Part shown: piece after piece, positions 26,466-36,600 of the stretch | How the letters are laid out: each line of letters begins with the position of its first letter | Numbering within the stretch: the stretch's first letter is position 1 | Assembly (NCBI GenBank): GCA_025936045.1 | Contig: JAICUB010000006.1 | Location: 124,001 to 188,000 of the forward strand | DNA length: 64,000 nt | Source: Polyangiaceae bacterium | GTDB taxonomy: Bacteria; Myxococcota_A; Polyangia; Polyangiales; Polyangiaceae | Reading direction: 5' to 3' | Made by a program: the position numbers and the translations under genes | Notes under the pieces: model-generated | Told to the model about the DNA's origin: nothing | What the model saw: the letters and a program-made list of their open reading frames with translations, nothing else | Database searches by the model: none

Positions 26466-27392
26466 ATGAGCACGATCCGAGACAACGTCGGCCGCGTCGG
26501 TTGGTTGGTGTTCACGCTCGCATGCGCGGGGCCAGGCAATACTGAAGCCCAGCCGGGCTCGGCTGGAGCAAGGAGCGTGGGCGGCGCCGCGGGCAACGGT
26601 GTTGCCGGGCAACCTTCTGCGGACTCCGGCGGCAGGCCTTCGGGCAACGCGGGCACGACATTCGCTGGCGGCACGAGCGGTGGAGTCTCCGGTGTGGGCG
26701 GTGCTGGGTCCGGACAGACGGGCGGCGGACACACCACGAGTGGCGGTGTCGGCTCCGGAGGTGCGAACGCAGGCTTGGGCGGTCGGGCGAGCTCGGGCGG
26801 CGACTCGAACGGCGGTGGCGCCTTCTCGCGCGGAGGCCGCGGCGGTCGCGGAGGGGCTGCCGGTGCTGCAGCGGGGTCGTCGCCGGGCGGCGGCAACTCG
26901 TCCGCTGGCGCTCCGTCCGTCGGCGGCTCGGGATCGTGCGTGCAAGACCTGGCCTGCACCTTGGCCGCCCTCCCCGCGAGCGCGGACCTTCACCAAGACT
27001 GCGTCGATCGCGTCAATCAGTACCGAACGCAGTGTGGCTGTCTACCCGCGCTCGCGCGCTGGACCGAGGGGGAAGCGTGTGCCGACCAAATGGCTCAATA
27101 CGACGCCATGCAGGACACCGCCCACGCCGGCTTCGAGGCCAGCATCTGTGACAGCGGCAAGGGCGGACAGAACGAGTGCCCCGGCTACTCATCCGACGCG
27201 CAGGTCCTCTCTCTTTGCTTCCAACAAATGTGGAGCGAAGGCCCAGGGCCGGAGAACCCTTGCAACGGCCAATGCTTCGAAGACCACGGTCACTTCATCA
27301 ACATGACGAGCACCACGATGACCAAGATCGCGTGCGGCTTTTATACGACCTCGTCCGGTAAAGTCTGGGCCGTTCAGAACTTCACGCGTTGA
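26466..27392 (+). CDS. CAP/SCP-domain lipoprotein with Gly-rich linker
   Basis: 308 residues. The signal ends in a lipobox, FTLAC. A Gly/Ser/Ala linker of about 130 residues follows. The C-terminal domain (about 170-308) matches the CAP superfamily: VNQYRTQCGCLPAL at its start, AQYDAMQDTAHAGF, QNECPGY, then CFEDHGHFINMTSTTMTKIACGFY, with paired cysteines. Such proteins are extracellular. ATG 26466 was preferred over an in-frame GTG at 26415 because it starts directly at the signal peptide. Confidence 0.85.
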   Translation: MSTIRDNVGRVGWLVFTLACAGPGNTEAQPGSAGARSVGGAAGNGVAGQPSADSGGRPSGNAGTTFAGGTSGGVSGVGGAGSGQTGGGHTTSGGVGSGGANAGLGGRASSGGDSNGGGAFSRGGRGGRGGAAGAAAGSSPGGGNSSAGAPSVGGSGSCVQDLACTLAALPASADLHQDCVDRVNQYRTQCGCLPALARWTEGEACADQMAQYDAMQDTAHAGFEASICDSGKGGQNECPGYSSDAQVLSLCFQQMWSEGPGPENPCNGQCFEDHGHFINMTSTTMTKIACGFYTTSSGKVWAVQNFTR

Positions 27393-27426
27393 GCCCACCA
27401 CGTCCCCAAAATCTCACGCGGCGGCG

Positions 27427-27456
27427 CGCGGGCGAGCCCCCCCTGGGCTGCCCGCG
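27427..27456. terminator. Bidirectional terminator-like hairpin
   Basis: CGCGGGC (27427-27433) pairs with GCCCGCG (27450-27456), with an inner GCCC/GGGC stem after a two-base bulge. It lies between the convergent CAP-domain gene and the cold-shock gene. There is no T-run, so factor-independent activity is uncertain. Confidence 0.4.
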
Positions 27457-27477
27457 TTCCGCCGAACGTTCGCGAAG

Positions 27478-27675
27478 CTAGACTAGCCTCACGTTCTCGG
27501 CTCGCGGACCCTTCGGCCCTTGACCCTCGTCATAGGTAACCCGCTGTCCCGGCTGCAGATCCTCGAACCGAACCCCTTCGATCGCCGACATGTGAAAAAA
27601 GAGGTCAGACCCCTTACCCGTGTCGATGAATCCGAAACCTTTGTCAGTAACGCGCTTGATGGTGCCTTCGCTCAT
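27478..27675 (-). CDS. Cold-shock domain protein
   Basis: 65 residues, a single CSD. It has RNP1 KGFGFI (about residues 12-17) and RNP2 DLFFH (about 24-28), the nucleic-acid-binding aromatics. The N-terminal MSEGTIKRVTD and C-terminal GPRAENVRL are standard. It binds single-stranded RNA or DNA as a chaperone. It is single-copy in this window. Confidence 0.95.
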   Translation of the reverse strand: MSEGTIKRVTDKGFGFIDTGKGSDLFFHMSAIEGVRFEDLQPGQRVTYDEGQGPKGPRAENVRLV

Positions 27676-27812
27676 GCGCGCACCCTAGCAGGTCGCGCGG
27701 CGTCCCGCCTTCGCAAGCCTCATCTTCGGGGGTAAACGATTGACGCGGGCCGCCCACCGTGTGTTTCTGGTCGGGTGCCGAACACTCGCGTCCGGCCCAG
27801 CAGCGGATCCAC

Positions 27813-27980
27813 ATGTCGGATAACCTCAAAGATCGCGCACGCATCAACGTCAACGAACCCTCGGAGCGCGCCTTCTGGTGCCAGAAGTTCGGGTGTTCCG
27901 AGACGCAGCTCCGCAACGCCGTGAAGATGGTCGGCATCTCGCCGAACAAAGTGCGGACGCAATTGGCCCAGCTCAAGTAG
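27813..27980 (+). CDS. DUF3606 domain protein
   Basis: 55 residues. DRARINVNEPSERAFWCQKF followed by GCSETQLRNAVKMVG matches the short DUF3606 family of small cytoplasmic proteins with no known function. ATG 27813 gives the family's normal length. The 281 bases after it hold no convincing gene. Confidence 0.8.
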   Translation: MSDNLKDRARINVNEPSERAFWCQKFGCSETQLRNAVKMVGISPNKVRTQLAQLK

Positions 27981-28261
27981 CCCGGCGGCGTGGGCCGAGC
28001 CACGACCTCGGCCTGATCCACGGACATTTTTGCCCACTCCGCCGCGGCTCCGGGCGCGAGCTCCCATGTGCCGGCTCCGACGCGCCCGCGCTACCCGCCG
28101 TCGTCCCCATGTACGCGACCGGCACCGCATTCGAATCGGTCGGCTCGCCGGGAAGGTTGTAATTGGCGGCAGCCATGGCGACGACCGCGCGCAACTTCGT
28201 CTCGCGGATCATCGACAGGGCTTAGCTGGCGGGTTGCGCGCGAGTCACCTGCCCTTGCGTT

Positions 28262-28990
28262 TCAGAGGCGAGTGGGAGCGGCCGCGGACCCGGCCGGGCG
28301 AGCTTCCGTGCAAAGGACGGCGTCAACGAGCGAAAAGCTGCTGCCGCGGGCGACCAGCGACGAATCGGTTTCCTTCATGAGCCGTCCGGTGACCACCACC
28401 AGCTGCCCGAAGGCCGGTACCTGACAGCAGCGGCGCGACTCGTCTCCGGAGCAACCGAGACCCTCGAGCCTCACGGCGTTTGGAAAGTCACCGACGAACA
28501 CCCAGTTCCAACAGGGATTGCAACAGTGGAACCCGCGGCACTGGCCAAACGACGAGAACGTCATCGCTAGACCCAGCCGGCCTCGCACGCTCACTCGTTC
28601 ACCGAGCGCGCGTGGCTCCAACGTTCCGAGTGCTGACGCATCGACGGGCGCGATGCCCGTCTCGCACCGTCTTAGCGGCGCGATCGGCTCGCACGCTCGG
28701 TGCACCTGGCAGAGCGGGCCCCATGTTCGTGCAGGCTCACCATCGAGCACGGCGGCGCGTTTCAGCGGGCGGGCGAACTCCATCACGAGCGGTGCCAGGG
28801 GAACGGCCGAAGCGTCGGGCCGAGGCGCCAGCATGCTCGAAGAGGCGCTGCCGTTCGGCGTCCCGGCCGCGGGCTCCTCCCACCAATCTTTCTTTCGAGC
28901 CTGCTCGTTGCACGCCGGGGCCGCTGCCGCGAGCAGCACGGCCACGGAAAACAGCACAGCGAACGACCCAATCGCCGGGCGGAGACTCAC
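28262..28990 (-). CDS. Lipoprotein of unknown function, Cys-rich
   Basis: 242 residues from a GTG preceded by ATAAGG. The signal ends in a lipobox, AAAAPAC. A Ser/Pro linker leads to a beta-rich domain with about ten cysteines, including CRGFHCCNPCWNW and SRRCCQVP. The pattern LGERVSVRGRLGLAM, later VVTGRLM, suggests an OB-fold-like barrel. No named family is recognised. Extracytoplasmic location is inferred from the lipobox. Confidence 0.65.
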   Translation of the reverse strand: MSLRPAIGSFAVLFSVAVLLAAAAPACNEQARKKDWWEEPAAGTPNGSASSSMLAPRPDASAVPLAPLVMEFARPLKRAAVLDGEPARTWGPLCQVHRACEPIAPLRRCETGIAPVDASALGTLEPRALGERVSVRGRLGLAMTFSSFGQCRGFHCCNPCWNWVFVGDFPNAVRLEGLGCSGDESRRCCQVPAFGQLVVVTGRLMKETDSSLVARGSSFSLVDAVLCTEARPAGSAAAPTRL

Positions 28991-29032
28991 CTTATGATCC
29001 GACCGCCGCGTCTTCGGGGTGTCGAGCTTTTC

Positions 29033-29692
29033 TCACTTCGTGCTGCGCGCAGGCCTCGACCCATTGCTACGAAAGATGATGACGTCCGGGCTCGGCCTCT
29101 CGCTGCGGACTGCCCGTGCGGAGGGGTTGATCGTGCGGTTTAGCGCGGTCTGAAACCCCTCCGTCAATACGCGAAAAGCCTCCGGAATGTGCTTGGCGTC
29201 CGTGACCTGGATCACGACGTGCTCAGGGCTCTTCGGATCCGGAGCGGGAGCCCAGGTAGAGAAGTTGAAAATGCTCGCCATGAGGCTCGTAATGAGCTTC
29301 GAATCGTGGAGCTTGGTTTGAAGCTCACGCTTCGGCGCGACGTGCGTCACGTAGCCGAGCTGTCGGTAGGTGTTGGCGCTCCGCAAGCGCGCGAAATCCG
29401 TCACTCCGAGCTCGCGCAAGTAATCTTCTCGCCCGACGGCGCTCGTGGTGCACAGGAGGTCGGCGAGGTCGGCGTAATAGCGCACCGGATACCATTCGGT
29501 GGGAAGCGCGCAGTGGGCGACGACCTCTTGCAACGGAGCTGACAGCGTTCGAAGGCTGCTCCAGGAAAGCGAGCCGCATGTCAAAGCTCGGCGCGCCTCC
29601 TCCACCAACAACGCGAGGGTGTTCCCCTTCACGCAGGGTTCTACACTCGCAGCTTTCATCGAAATTGCCGCAAAGCTCGCATCCCCCTTCAA
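29033..29692 (-). CDS. Probable DUF2378 (TIGR02265) myxobacterial family protein
   Basis: 219 residues. The order CVKGNTL, LPTEWYPVRYYADLADLL, DYLRELG, then a central helix and a beta-hairpin segment (EHVVIQVTDAKHIPEAFRVL) resembles the roughly 180-residue family TIGR02265/DUF2378, which is expanded in myxobacteria and has no known function. The N-terminal start is uncertain. A different frame starting at 29741 encodes a cysteine cluster directly upstream and overlapping, so a frameshift or alternative start is possible. Family call is moderate. Confidence 0.5.
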   Translation of the reverse strand: MKGDASFAAISMKAASVEPCVKGNTLALLVEEARRALTCGSLSWSSLRTLSAPLQEVVAHCALPTEWYPVRYYADLADLLCTTSAVGREDYLRELGVTDFARLRSANTYRQLGYVTHVAPKRELQTKLHDSKLITSLMASIFNFSTWAPAPDPKSPEHVVIQVTDAKHIPEAFRVLTEGFQTALNRTINPSARAVRSERPSPDVIIFRSNGSRPARSTK

Positions 29693-29819
29693 GATGAACC
29701 ATTCCGCAGCAATTGCACACCACCACGCGCCCGGGCTTCATTTCGGCCTGTTGGCCCGCGAGGGGTGGACCGACCAGTCCGTTTTTAGCTGGTGCGAGAA
29801 GCGCGTACTACGCCCACGC

Positions 29820-29940
29820 GTGCTCGACGAACTCGACCTCGTCCCTCTCGAGATGAGTCAGCAGGACTCGGCAGACCACATCGGGCACGACGTGAAGGTG
29901 ATGAACCGCATCGTGAACGGCCGCTCTGCGGTGGGCGACT
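29820..29940 (+). pseudogene. Truncated higA-like antitoxin relic
   Basis: The segment translates to VPLEMSQQDSADHIGHDVK and onward to RIVNGRSAV, nearly the same as the intact higA at 38919-39230. Over 81 aligned bases about 70 are identical. The N-terminal start, the rest of the helix-turn-helix protein and any toxin are missing, and the frame runs into unrelated sequence. It is therefore a decayed copy. It lies in the same orientation as the intact gene, about 9.1 kb away. The rest of 29693-30042 holds nothing else I can identify. Confidence 0.75.
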
Positions 29941-30042
29941 GGCGGCGGGCGCGCTTTACTGACGGCGCATACATCCAGAGCCGGCAGCACTAGGGCCGGG
30001 AAGCGAAAATGATGGTCTCCTTAGATCCGCCAAAGCTGACGC

Positions 30043-33000
30043 TCAGCAGCACGTCACCGAGACGGGTGAGAGCGGCGACGCACGCAGGATGCGGACTTCT
30101 CCGAGATCGCCGCCGAGCGGATCGAGGAAGGCGCCGTTCGGCTCCGGCAGGAGCTCGACCGCGAGCACGCTGAGCGGAGCATCGGCCGCTAAACCAAGCT
30201 CTTCGAGGCGCGCGGCCACGTCCGCACGGGAGAAGCTCGCGCCCCCCGACACGTCGCGTGGGAGGGTTGCGCGGACTTTCGTGGTGGGCCGGCGCTGGTG
30301 CAGGCGCTGCCCGCGCACGGTGAGGAGCTCGACGTTGCGGCGTGCAGCGCGGTCGGCTTGCCAAACCTGCGCGTAGAGGACGAACCAGAGTTCCGTCGCC
30401 GGCTGGCGGGGCAGTAGGCGTTGCCCCTCGTGCCAGGGGCACGCGAACGGTGCCGTCGCGACGATGGCGTCGTTCGTACGGGTGACGAATAGGGGCAATC
30501 CCGGCGCCGGAAACTGCAGGCCTTCGAGCTGCTCCGAGGGGCCGAAGCGGCCTTGCGCCGTGCTCCAGAACGGCTCGGACACGCTGCCCGCGGCGTGTCC
30601 CACGCGCAGCTCGACCGCATAGAAACCGAAGAGCTCGGGCGACTCCGGATGAGTGTTGGCCGGAAGCGGCACGAGGTAGTGCCGATCGGACCCCGCCGCG
30701 GGGATCAGCTCGAGCATCGTACCGAGGCCAGCAAAGTCGTCGGGTTGCCCCGGCGTGATGACGCGCACGGGCTCGGGATCCAGCGTCCACTGTGCGAACG
30801 ACGGCGTATCCGGGATCGGCTCCGCCTGCGGCAGGAGCAGCGGATCCGGCGAGTGGGCGAGGAAACGGACGAAGTAGCGGTCGCGCGGATCCGCGGGCGC
30901 CGCGTCGAACTCGAGCCAGAGCATGCGCGAGCGCGCCTCCGAGCGACTGTAGGCGTCGTCGGCCTTGTACGGCGACAGCGCGTAACCCGCGGCGACGACC
31001 GCGGGAGTTTGGCGCGGCGGCGTCGTCACCGGCAGCGTCACACTGCGTGTCTCCGCGATGGACTCGCCGTTTTCGAGTGTCCACGTGAGTGTCCACTCGA
31101 CGGCGAGCTCGTGCGGGAAACCCGACGTCGAGAGCGGCGGCGTGAACGCGTCGAGAAACACGAGATCGGTGAAGTCACGCGTCACCTCGCCCGTCGTGGC
31201 CTGGCCGTTCACCGCGTGCACGAAATGTGCCTCCGCGACGGCCACGCTGCCGCTCACGGCCGCCGGCGTTCCGGCGGGCAGCAGCCGAATGCGCCGCGTG
31301 AGCTTCGCCGCGCCGCTCCACCCCTTCCACGTCCAGTCACGCGCGATGCGGAAGCGAACGGTCGAGACCCACTGCTGTGCGAGGTCGCCCCGCGAGGTGA
31401 GCGCGATGCCCGAGCCGTCAGGGGCACGAACATGCCCGAGCGTCGTCGCAGCCGCGAAGACCACGCGCGTGCCGCGCGGACCAAGGATGGTGCCGTCGTC
31501 TTCGGCGAGGCCCGTCGCCGCCGCAAAACGCGCGGGCAGCACCACCCCCGCGTCGTTCTGCACGGCGAGGGCGGCTTGCGTCGCTTCACCACCGGCCGGC
31601 GCGGGGCGTAGGAACACCGAGCGCACGCCGTCGCTCGGCGCGAGCGGCTCGAGCAGTCCCTCTTCGCCGCTCGCGGGCAGGTGCAAATCCAGCAGCGTCA
31701 CCGGTCCGTGTCGCGCGTCGTCGACCGCGAAGTAGCTGAGATCGTTCTTGCCCAGCGCCGAAATCTCGAGCCGGAGATCGCGCGCCGTCGCGAGCAGGAG
31801 CGGGCCCGTGACGCCGCCCTCCGCTCCTGCTTGGGCTGTCACGTCGACGTCAGCGAGCCGCGCGGCGTCGAGGAACTCGGCGTCGAGCGTGAGCTCGCTC
31901 GAGCCGTCACCCGGATACGGTCGCGTGGTTTCGTACCAGAGGCGCCAGCCGTTCTGTCCGCCTTCCGGATCGAACGCAGGCGTCCGCACGTACACGCGAA
32001 TCAGCACGGCCGGCACGTCGGGATCGACGATTTGCACTGGCGTGAACGTGTGAGCGGCGTCGTTCGCCTGATGGATGGCGAGCAGGCGCGCTTCGGCGTC
32101 GGGTGCGCCGGCGAGCACGGCCTCCGGATAGCCGAGCATGGGGCGTGAAATGCTCCAACCGGCGGGGCCGCGGTCGGTGACGGTCACCGCGCGTGGCCTC
32201 ACGTAGCGGCGGAAGGCAACGCGGGCAATAGGGGCCTCGCTGCCGTACACCGGATCGTCGGAGCTCACGGGCCCACTACCCGCGGGGTCAACCAGACGGA
32301 CGCGGACCTCGTAGTCCTGCCCGTAGCGCAGGTCGACGCCGGGGCCCACGGGCGAGTAATTCGACACCGTGGTGCTCGGGATGTTGGCGAGCGCCTTTTG
32401 CTCCGGCGTGCGCACGACGAGCGACGGCCCCGACCAGGTCGTGAGCCAGGCCGGCAGCCAGAGGCTATCGTCGAGCCGCGTCGGCGGGGCTTCGACGCGC
32501 AGCTCGCCGTCGAAGGAGCCGAGCGGCGCGCCGTACGTGAGCGCGTCCGCGTGGGCGGCGCAGAGCGTGTGCCACACCGTGTCGCCCGCGAGGCGCCCGT
32601 CCACGCGATAACCCGCGACGCCGAGCGGCGCTTCCACCGGCGTCGTGCCGTCCGGGTTGAGGCCGATCTGGCGATTGACGGCCTCGACGGTGGTCTCGTC
32701 GTCCCAGCCGAGCGCGATGCCCTCTTCGCGCGGCTTACCCTGCGCAGGCTCGGCTTCTTTGGTCGGATCGATGGTGCGCTGTTGCGTGCCGTGGACGATC
32801 TTGGCGAAACCGTCGTCGAACCGGACGGCTTCGGCGAACACGCGATCGAAATCTCCACGTGTCGAGGCCTCGGCCGCGTCGGCCGAAACCGGAAAGAGCA
32901 CGGGCGTGAAGAGCGGCCGTTCGTCGTCGAGCGCCGGGATGCGCGTCGCGTAGCTCACGCAGAAGCCCGGCGTCGCGGCGGCGACGGCGTAGTCGGAACC

Positions 33001-33645
33001 CGCGGCCAAGTCGAAGAAGAGCCAGCCGCCCGCGGCGAGCAGCTCGGCCGGGGTGAGCGGGAGTTCGAGCGTGTACAGCACGCCCATGGCGCGCGCGAGC
33101 AACGGCTGCCGCGTCACGAACGCGAGCGCCTCCGACCAGCCCACGTCGGGTTTCGGCTTCGGATCGAGGCTCGGCGGCGACTTGGGCGGGCACGTGAGCG
33201 CGCAGTGGTACGCGTCATCGACGACCGCGAGAGGCGTGCTCGGCGCGACGAAGGCAAAGGCCTCACGATAGCTCTTCGGCAGGAACTTCCGGACGGTCTT
33301 GCTCGCTTTGCGCGTGGGGGTCGCGTCCGGGCGCGTGATGGTGAATTGGTTCTTCAGGCGCGTGAAGTGCGCGGCGCGATCGGGCGGGTCGGGCAACGTG
33401 AAATCGAAGCTCGCGTCGATGCTCGAGCGCATCGGCAGAGCGCCGACGTTGGTACTGAAGCGGGCGGTCACGACGAGGTGAGCGCTGACGAACGGCGCCG
33501 CCGGCGGGAGCGGCAGCCCCGACGTGAGCGAGGCGAAGGGGTCGCCCGTCGGCACGACCATCAGATTGACGCTGACGGTCGAGGTGGTCTTGGTCCAGCT
33601 CGCGAGAAAGGGCGCGAGCGTCAAACGTGGCGGAGTGATGAGCAT
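30043..33645 (-). CDS. Very large beta-rich protein of unknown function (1200 aa)
   Basis: 1200 residues with no signal peptide or membrane helix. It starts at ATG 33645 with GGGGAGGA upstream, 18 bp after the stop of the 1559-residue gene. The sequence is a long run of beta-strand-like units. One part (about 415-470, YGQDYEVRVRLVDPAGSGPV) resembles a fibronectin type III-like module. A Lys-rich patch near 110-125 and two late Trp-rich parts stand out. No catalytic motif is recognised. Tight spacing says the two giant proteins act together. Full-length frame, normal codon bias and lack of internal stops show it is intact. Confidence 0.8.
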   Translation of the reverse strand: MLITPPRLTLAPFLASWTKTTSTVSVNLMVVPTGDPFASLTSGLPLPPAAPFVSAHLVVTARFSTNVGALPMRSSIDASFDFTLPDPPDRAAHFTRLKNQFTITRPDATPTRKASKTVRKFLPKSYREAFAFVAPSTPLAVVDDAYHCALTCPPKSPPSLDPKPKPDVGWSEALAFVTRQPLLARAMGVLYTLELPLTPAELLAAGGWLFFDLAAGSDYAVAAATPGFCVSYATRIPALDDERPLFTPVLFPVSADAAEASTRGDFDRVFAEAVRFDDGFAKIVHGTQQRTIDPTKEAEPAQGKPREEGIALGWDDETTVEAVNRQIGLNPDGTTPVEAPLGVAGYRVDGRLAGDTVWHTLCAAHADALTYGAPLGSFDGELRVEAPPTRLDDSLWLPAWLTTWSGPSLVVRTPEQKALANIPSTTVSNYSPVGPGVDLRYGQDYEVRVRLVDPAGSGPVSSDDPVYGSEAPIARVAFRRYVRPRAVTVTDRGPAGWSISRPMLGYPEAVLAGAPDAEARLLAIHQANDAAHTFTPVQIVDPDVPAVLIRVYVRTPAFDPEGGQNGWRLWYETTRPYPGDGSSELTLDAEFLDAARLADVDVTAQAGAEGGVTGPLLLATARDLRLEISALGKNDLSYFAVDDARHGPVTLLDLHLPASGEEGLLEPLAPSDGVRSVFLRPAPAGGEATQAALAVQNDAGVVLPARFAAATGLAEDDGTILGPRGTRVVFAAATTLGHVRAPDGSGIALTSRGDLAQQWVSTVRFRIARDWTWKGWSGAAKLTRRIRLLPAGTPAAVSGSVAVAEAHFVHAVNGQATTGEVTRDFTDLVFLDAFTPPLSTSGFPHELAVEWTLTWTLENGESIAETRSVTLPVTTPPRQTPAVVAAGYALSPYKADDAYSRSEARSRMLWLEFDAAPADPRDRYFVRFLAHSPDPLLLPQAEPIPDTPSFAQWTLDPEPVRVITPGQPDDFAGLGTMLELIPAAGSDRHYLVPLPANTHPESPELFGFYAVELRVGHAAGSVSEPFWSTAQGRFGPSEQLEGLQFPAPGLPLFVTRTNDAIVATAPFACPWHEGQRLLPRQPATELWFVLYAQVWQADRAARRNVELLTVRGQRLHQRRPTTKVRATLPRDVSGGASFSRADVAARLEELGLAADAPLSVLAVELLPEPNGAFLDPLGGDLGEVRILRASPLSPVSVTCC

Positions 33646-33663
33646 GAATCCGTCCTCCCCTGG

Positions 33664-36600
33664 CTAGCAAGCGCCGATGACGGCGGTGTCCGAGGCTTCG
33701 TAGGTGGCGTCGATGTGGAACACCCAGCAGATGCTGACGTTCACCTCGACTTCGCCCGAGTAGTCGCACTTGCGGTCGGGCGTCTCGCAGTAGACGACGC
33801 CCTTGAGCTCGGCGTCGATCGAGACATCGACGATACCGAGGTCGAGCTCGGCGTGCAGCTTGACGAGCCCGCCGACCTTCCAAATTGGATCTTCCCAGAT
33901 CACGACGACCCCGACCGCGAGGAAGGCCTCGCCGCCGAACGGTCCGATGTGGATCTTCGCGCCGAAGCCGACATAAGCGTCGACCTCGATCTCGGTGCTC
34001 AGCGTGGTCGAAGTGACGAGCTGCTTCAGCGTTGCTTCCAGCTCGAGACCGAAGACGATGAAGAACGGCGGTTCGAGCCCGATCTCGACCTGCAGCTCCG
34101 CGCCCACCTGTGCACCGGTGGCAGGCACCGTGAGTCCGGTCGCACTGTCGATCTCCCAGCCGACCCAAGCACCCGCGAAACAGCCGATTTTTACGGCCAC
34201 CTCGCCGACGTCGATGTCCTTGTCGTACTCGGCGCGCGTGACGATCTTGATTTCGTGATTGAGGTTCGACGGCGAGAGCTCGATCGGGCCGAAGTTCGGA
34301 TGCTGCGAGAAACCCGGGATGAAATCGAGCGCGTCCTCGAAATCGGGGAAGAGGAAGTTTTGGGCGCGTTGCACCACGGGACGCGTCCGCGCGGAGCCGA
34401 CGAGGTCGTATTCGTTGCGCGAGAAGTTGGTCATCCCGAGCATATCGGAGTCATGGCGCAAGCGCGTGAGTGTCAGGCTCCAGCCGTCCTCGTCGAGGCC
34501 GTAGCGCACGGTCGCCGCGCCGTAGTTCAGACGGATCTGGTCGCTGCCGTGCTCCGCGAGCACGAGCGCGGGGCGAGAGGGAGTGACGTTGAGCGGCGGC
34601 TCGAGCTTGAGTCCACCCGGCACGACGACGAGCTTGTGCGCCGCCGACGGGAACTCGATGGTGCTTTCGAGCGGCGGAAAGACTGCCTTCGAAGTCGTCC
34701 GGGCGAAGATGTCGACGAACGACGGCGGCACCGTCGTGCGTGCTTCGGCGACGCCGTCCGCGATGTGCGGCCGGCGGAACAGGAAGGAGCACGCGGCGTT
34801 CGTCTCGAGGAAGCCGTAGTCCCAGGCCGGATTCGCGGCAGCAAACAGGTCGACCGCATCGGCGAAGCGATAATCTCCGGCCGAGGCCGCGAGACGCATG
34901 ACTCCGCCGACGGGGTCCAGCATGCGTTGCTGCCGCACGAGCGGGACGCCGCGCGATGCGTCGACCGGCGTTGCCTCCCGCGGCGCGCTCGAATTGGCGG
35001 GGCCCGGCAAGCGCACGCTCGACCAGCTACCGACCGCCGGGAGCTCCACGGAACCGCGCAAGACGCCCACGAGACGGCGCGCCCCCGCTTCGAGCGCTAG
35101 GTCGGCCTCCACGCGACTCGCGCGGAAGTTGAAGCCCGACCGGCCGACATCGAGCGTGCGCTCGAGCGGTCCACCGATGGGCCCCTGGAGCTCGAACAGC
35201 CGCGCGAGCTCGTTCGCGTCGAGGGGCCGCCCCACCGGCTCGAGCTGCAAGAAGCCGAGCACGCCCATGGCTCGCGAGCGCACACCGTCGTCGAGCTCGA
35301 CCTCGGCGTCGAAGTAGTAGGGCGCGAGGCGCACGGTGCCGCTCGAGCCGGGGAACTCGACGAGCGGCCCGCCCGTGGGGCGGATGCGCGTGACGTCGAA
35401 CAGGCCGCGCAAGAGGCCGGGATGCACGACGTAGGGGGACGGCTGGAGCGGCGTGGACGCGTCGGGCTTGAAACGGAAGTCGAAGAGGCCGTCGCTCGAA
35501 GCCTGCCAGCCGCTGTCTTTTCTGATCACGCCGCCGCCCGACGTGCGCTCGATCGTCACGCTGCGGGTCACGTGGATGCCCCAGGGGTAGAGCACCGTCG
35601 CGACCTTCACGAGCTCCCAGAAGGCGCGGCCGACGACGACCTTGAACGTCACTTTCGTCGTCTGCGCGAAGGCGCCAAACGGGTTGCCCCAATCGCTGAA
35701 GTTCGAACCGCCGTAGCCGCTCAAATCGAAGCGCGTGACCGGGACGCGCGGCGCAGCCGTCGTGAACTCTTCGTTGAAGACCGCTTCCACGCTGCTCGCC
35801 GGATCGAGCGTCGAGCCGAGCACGCTGAGTCCGAGCCCCACGCCGCTCACGAGGTCGACGCCGTTGCGACGCTGCACCACCTGACCGGCGAACCCGGGCG
35901 ATTCGTCACCGGGCTTCCTGCGGCCACCCTCGGCCCGCGCCGTGAGCTGCGCGCCGCCGCGCAGCGCGGGAGCCGTGAAGACGGGCTCCGTGCGGAGCAG
36001 CGTGTCGGCGTGCGCCGGCCCCGTCGCGGTAGCCCGGAGCCGCACGACGGCTTGAATGCCGAAGGGCAACGTCGTCGCGAACGCCGTGGTGGCGCCGCTC
36101 TGGAACGCGTCGAGCACGCCGTCGACGACGAGGTCGGGGATGGCGGGGACGAGCGTCGGCGCTTGCGTCGCGATGCGCGTGGCGCCGCCGTCCGACGCAG
36201 AGGCGAGCGGCGACGGGAACACGCCGAGCGTGACGGGATCTTGATCCTCGGCCAGCGTGCGCACCGGCTCCCACTGCACCTGCGGCAGCATGAACACGCG
36301 CTGCTGGGCGAGCGGCAGCTGCACGTCCATGCCCGCGACCGCCGGCGCGAACGTACCGCTCGAGAAGCCGTCACCGAACACGGCGACGCCTTGTCGCGCC
36401 AGGCTCCACTCGACGCCGATCAAGTCCTTGTTCGTCGAAACGTCCAAGAGGCGCGGCCCCGGCGCCACCGTCGTGATCACGGGCGCCGGGACGGACACCG
36501 CCGCGGCAGCTGCGATGCCGGCAAGGTGCGGCACCGTTTTGTCCTGCGGCTCACCCGCCGGCAGTGACGGCGCCCTCACGTCGCCCTGGTCGGGCGGGTG

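Noticed and set aside
26580..26930. Repeat element
   Set aside because: It is the Gly-rich linker of the CAP-domain lipoprotein, coding and in frame.
27981..28261. A minus-strand frame (28212-27973) of 79 residues
   Set aside because: No ribosome-binding site, motif or coding bias; it overlaps the end of the DUF3606 gene.
32398..35100. A 900-codon plus-strand open frame
   Set aside because: It lies wholly antisense to the two giant genes, is Arg/Glu/Ala low-complexity, and mirrors their GC-rich third positions.
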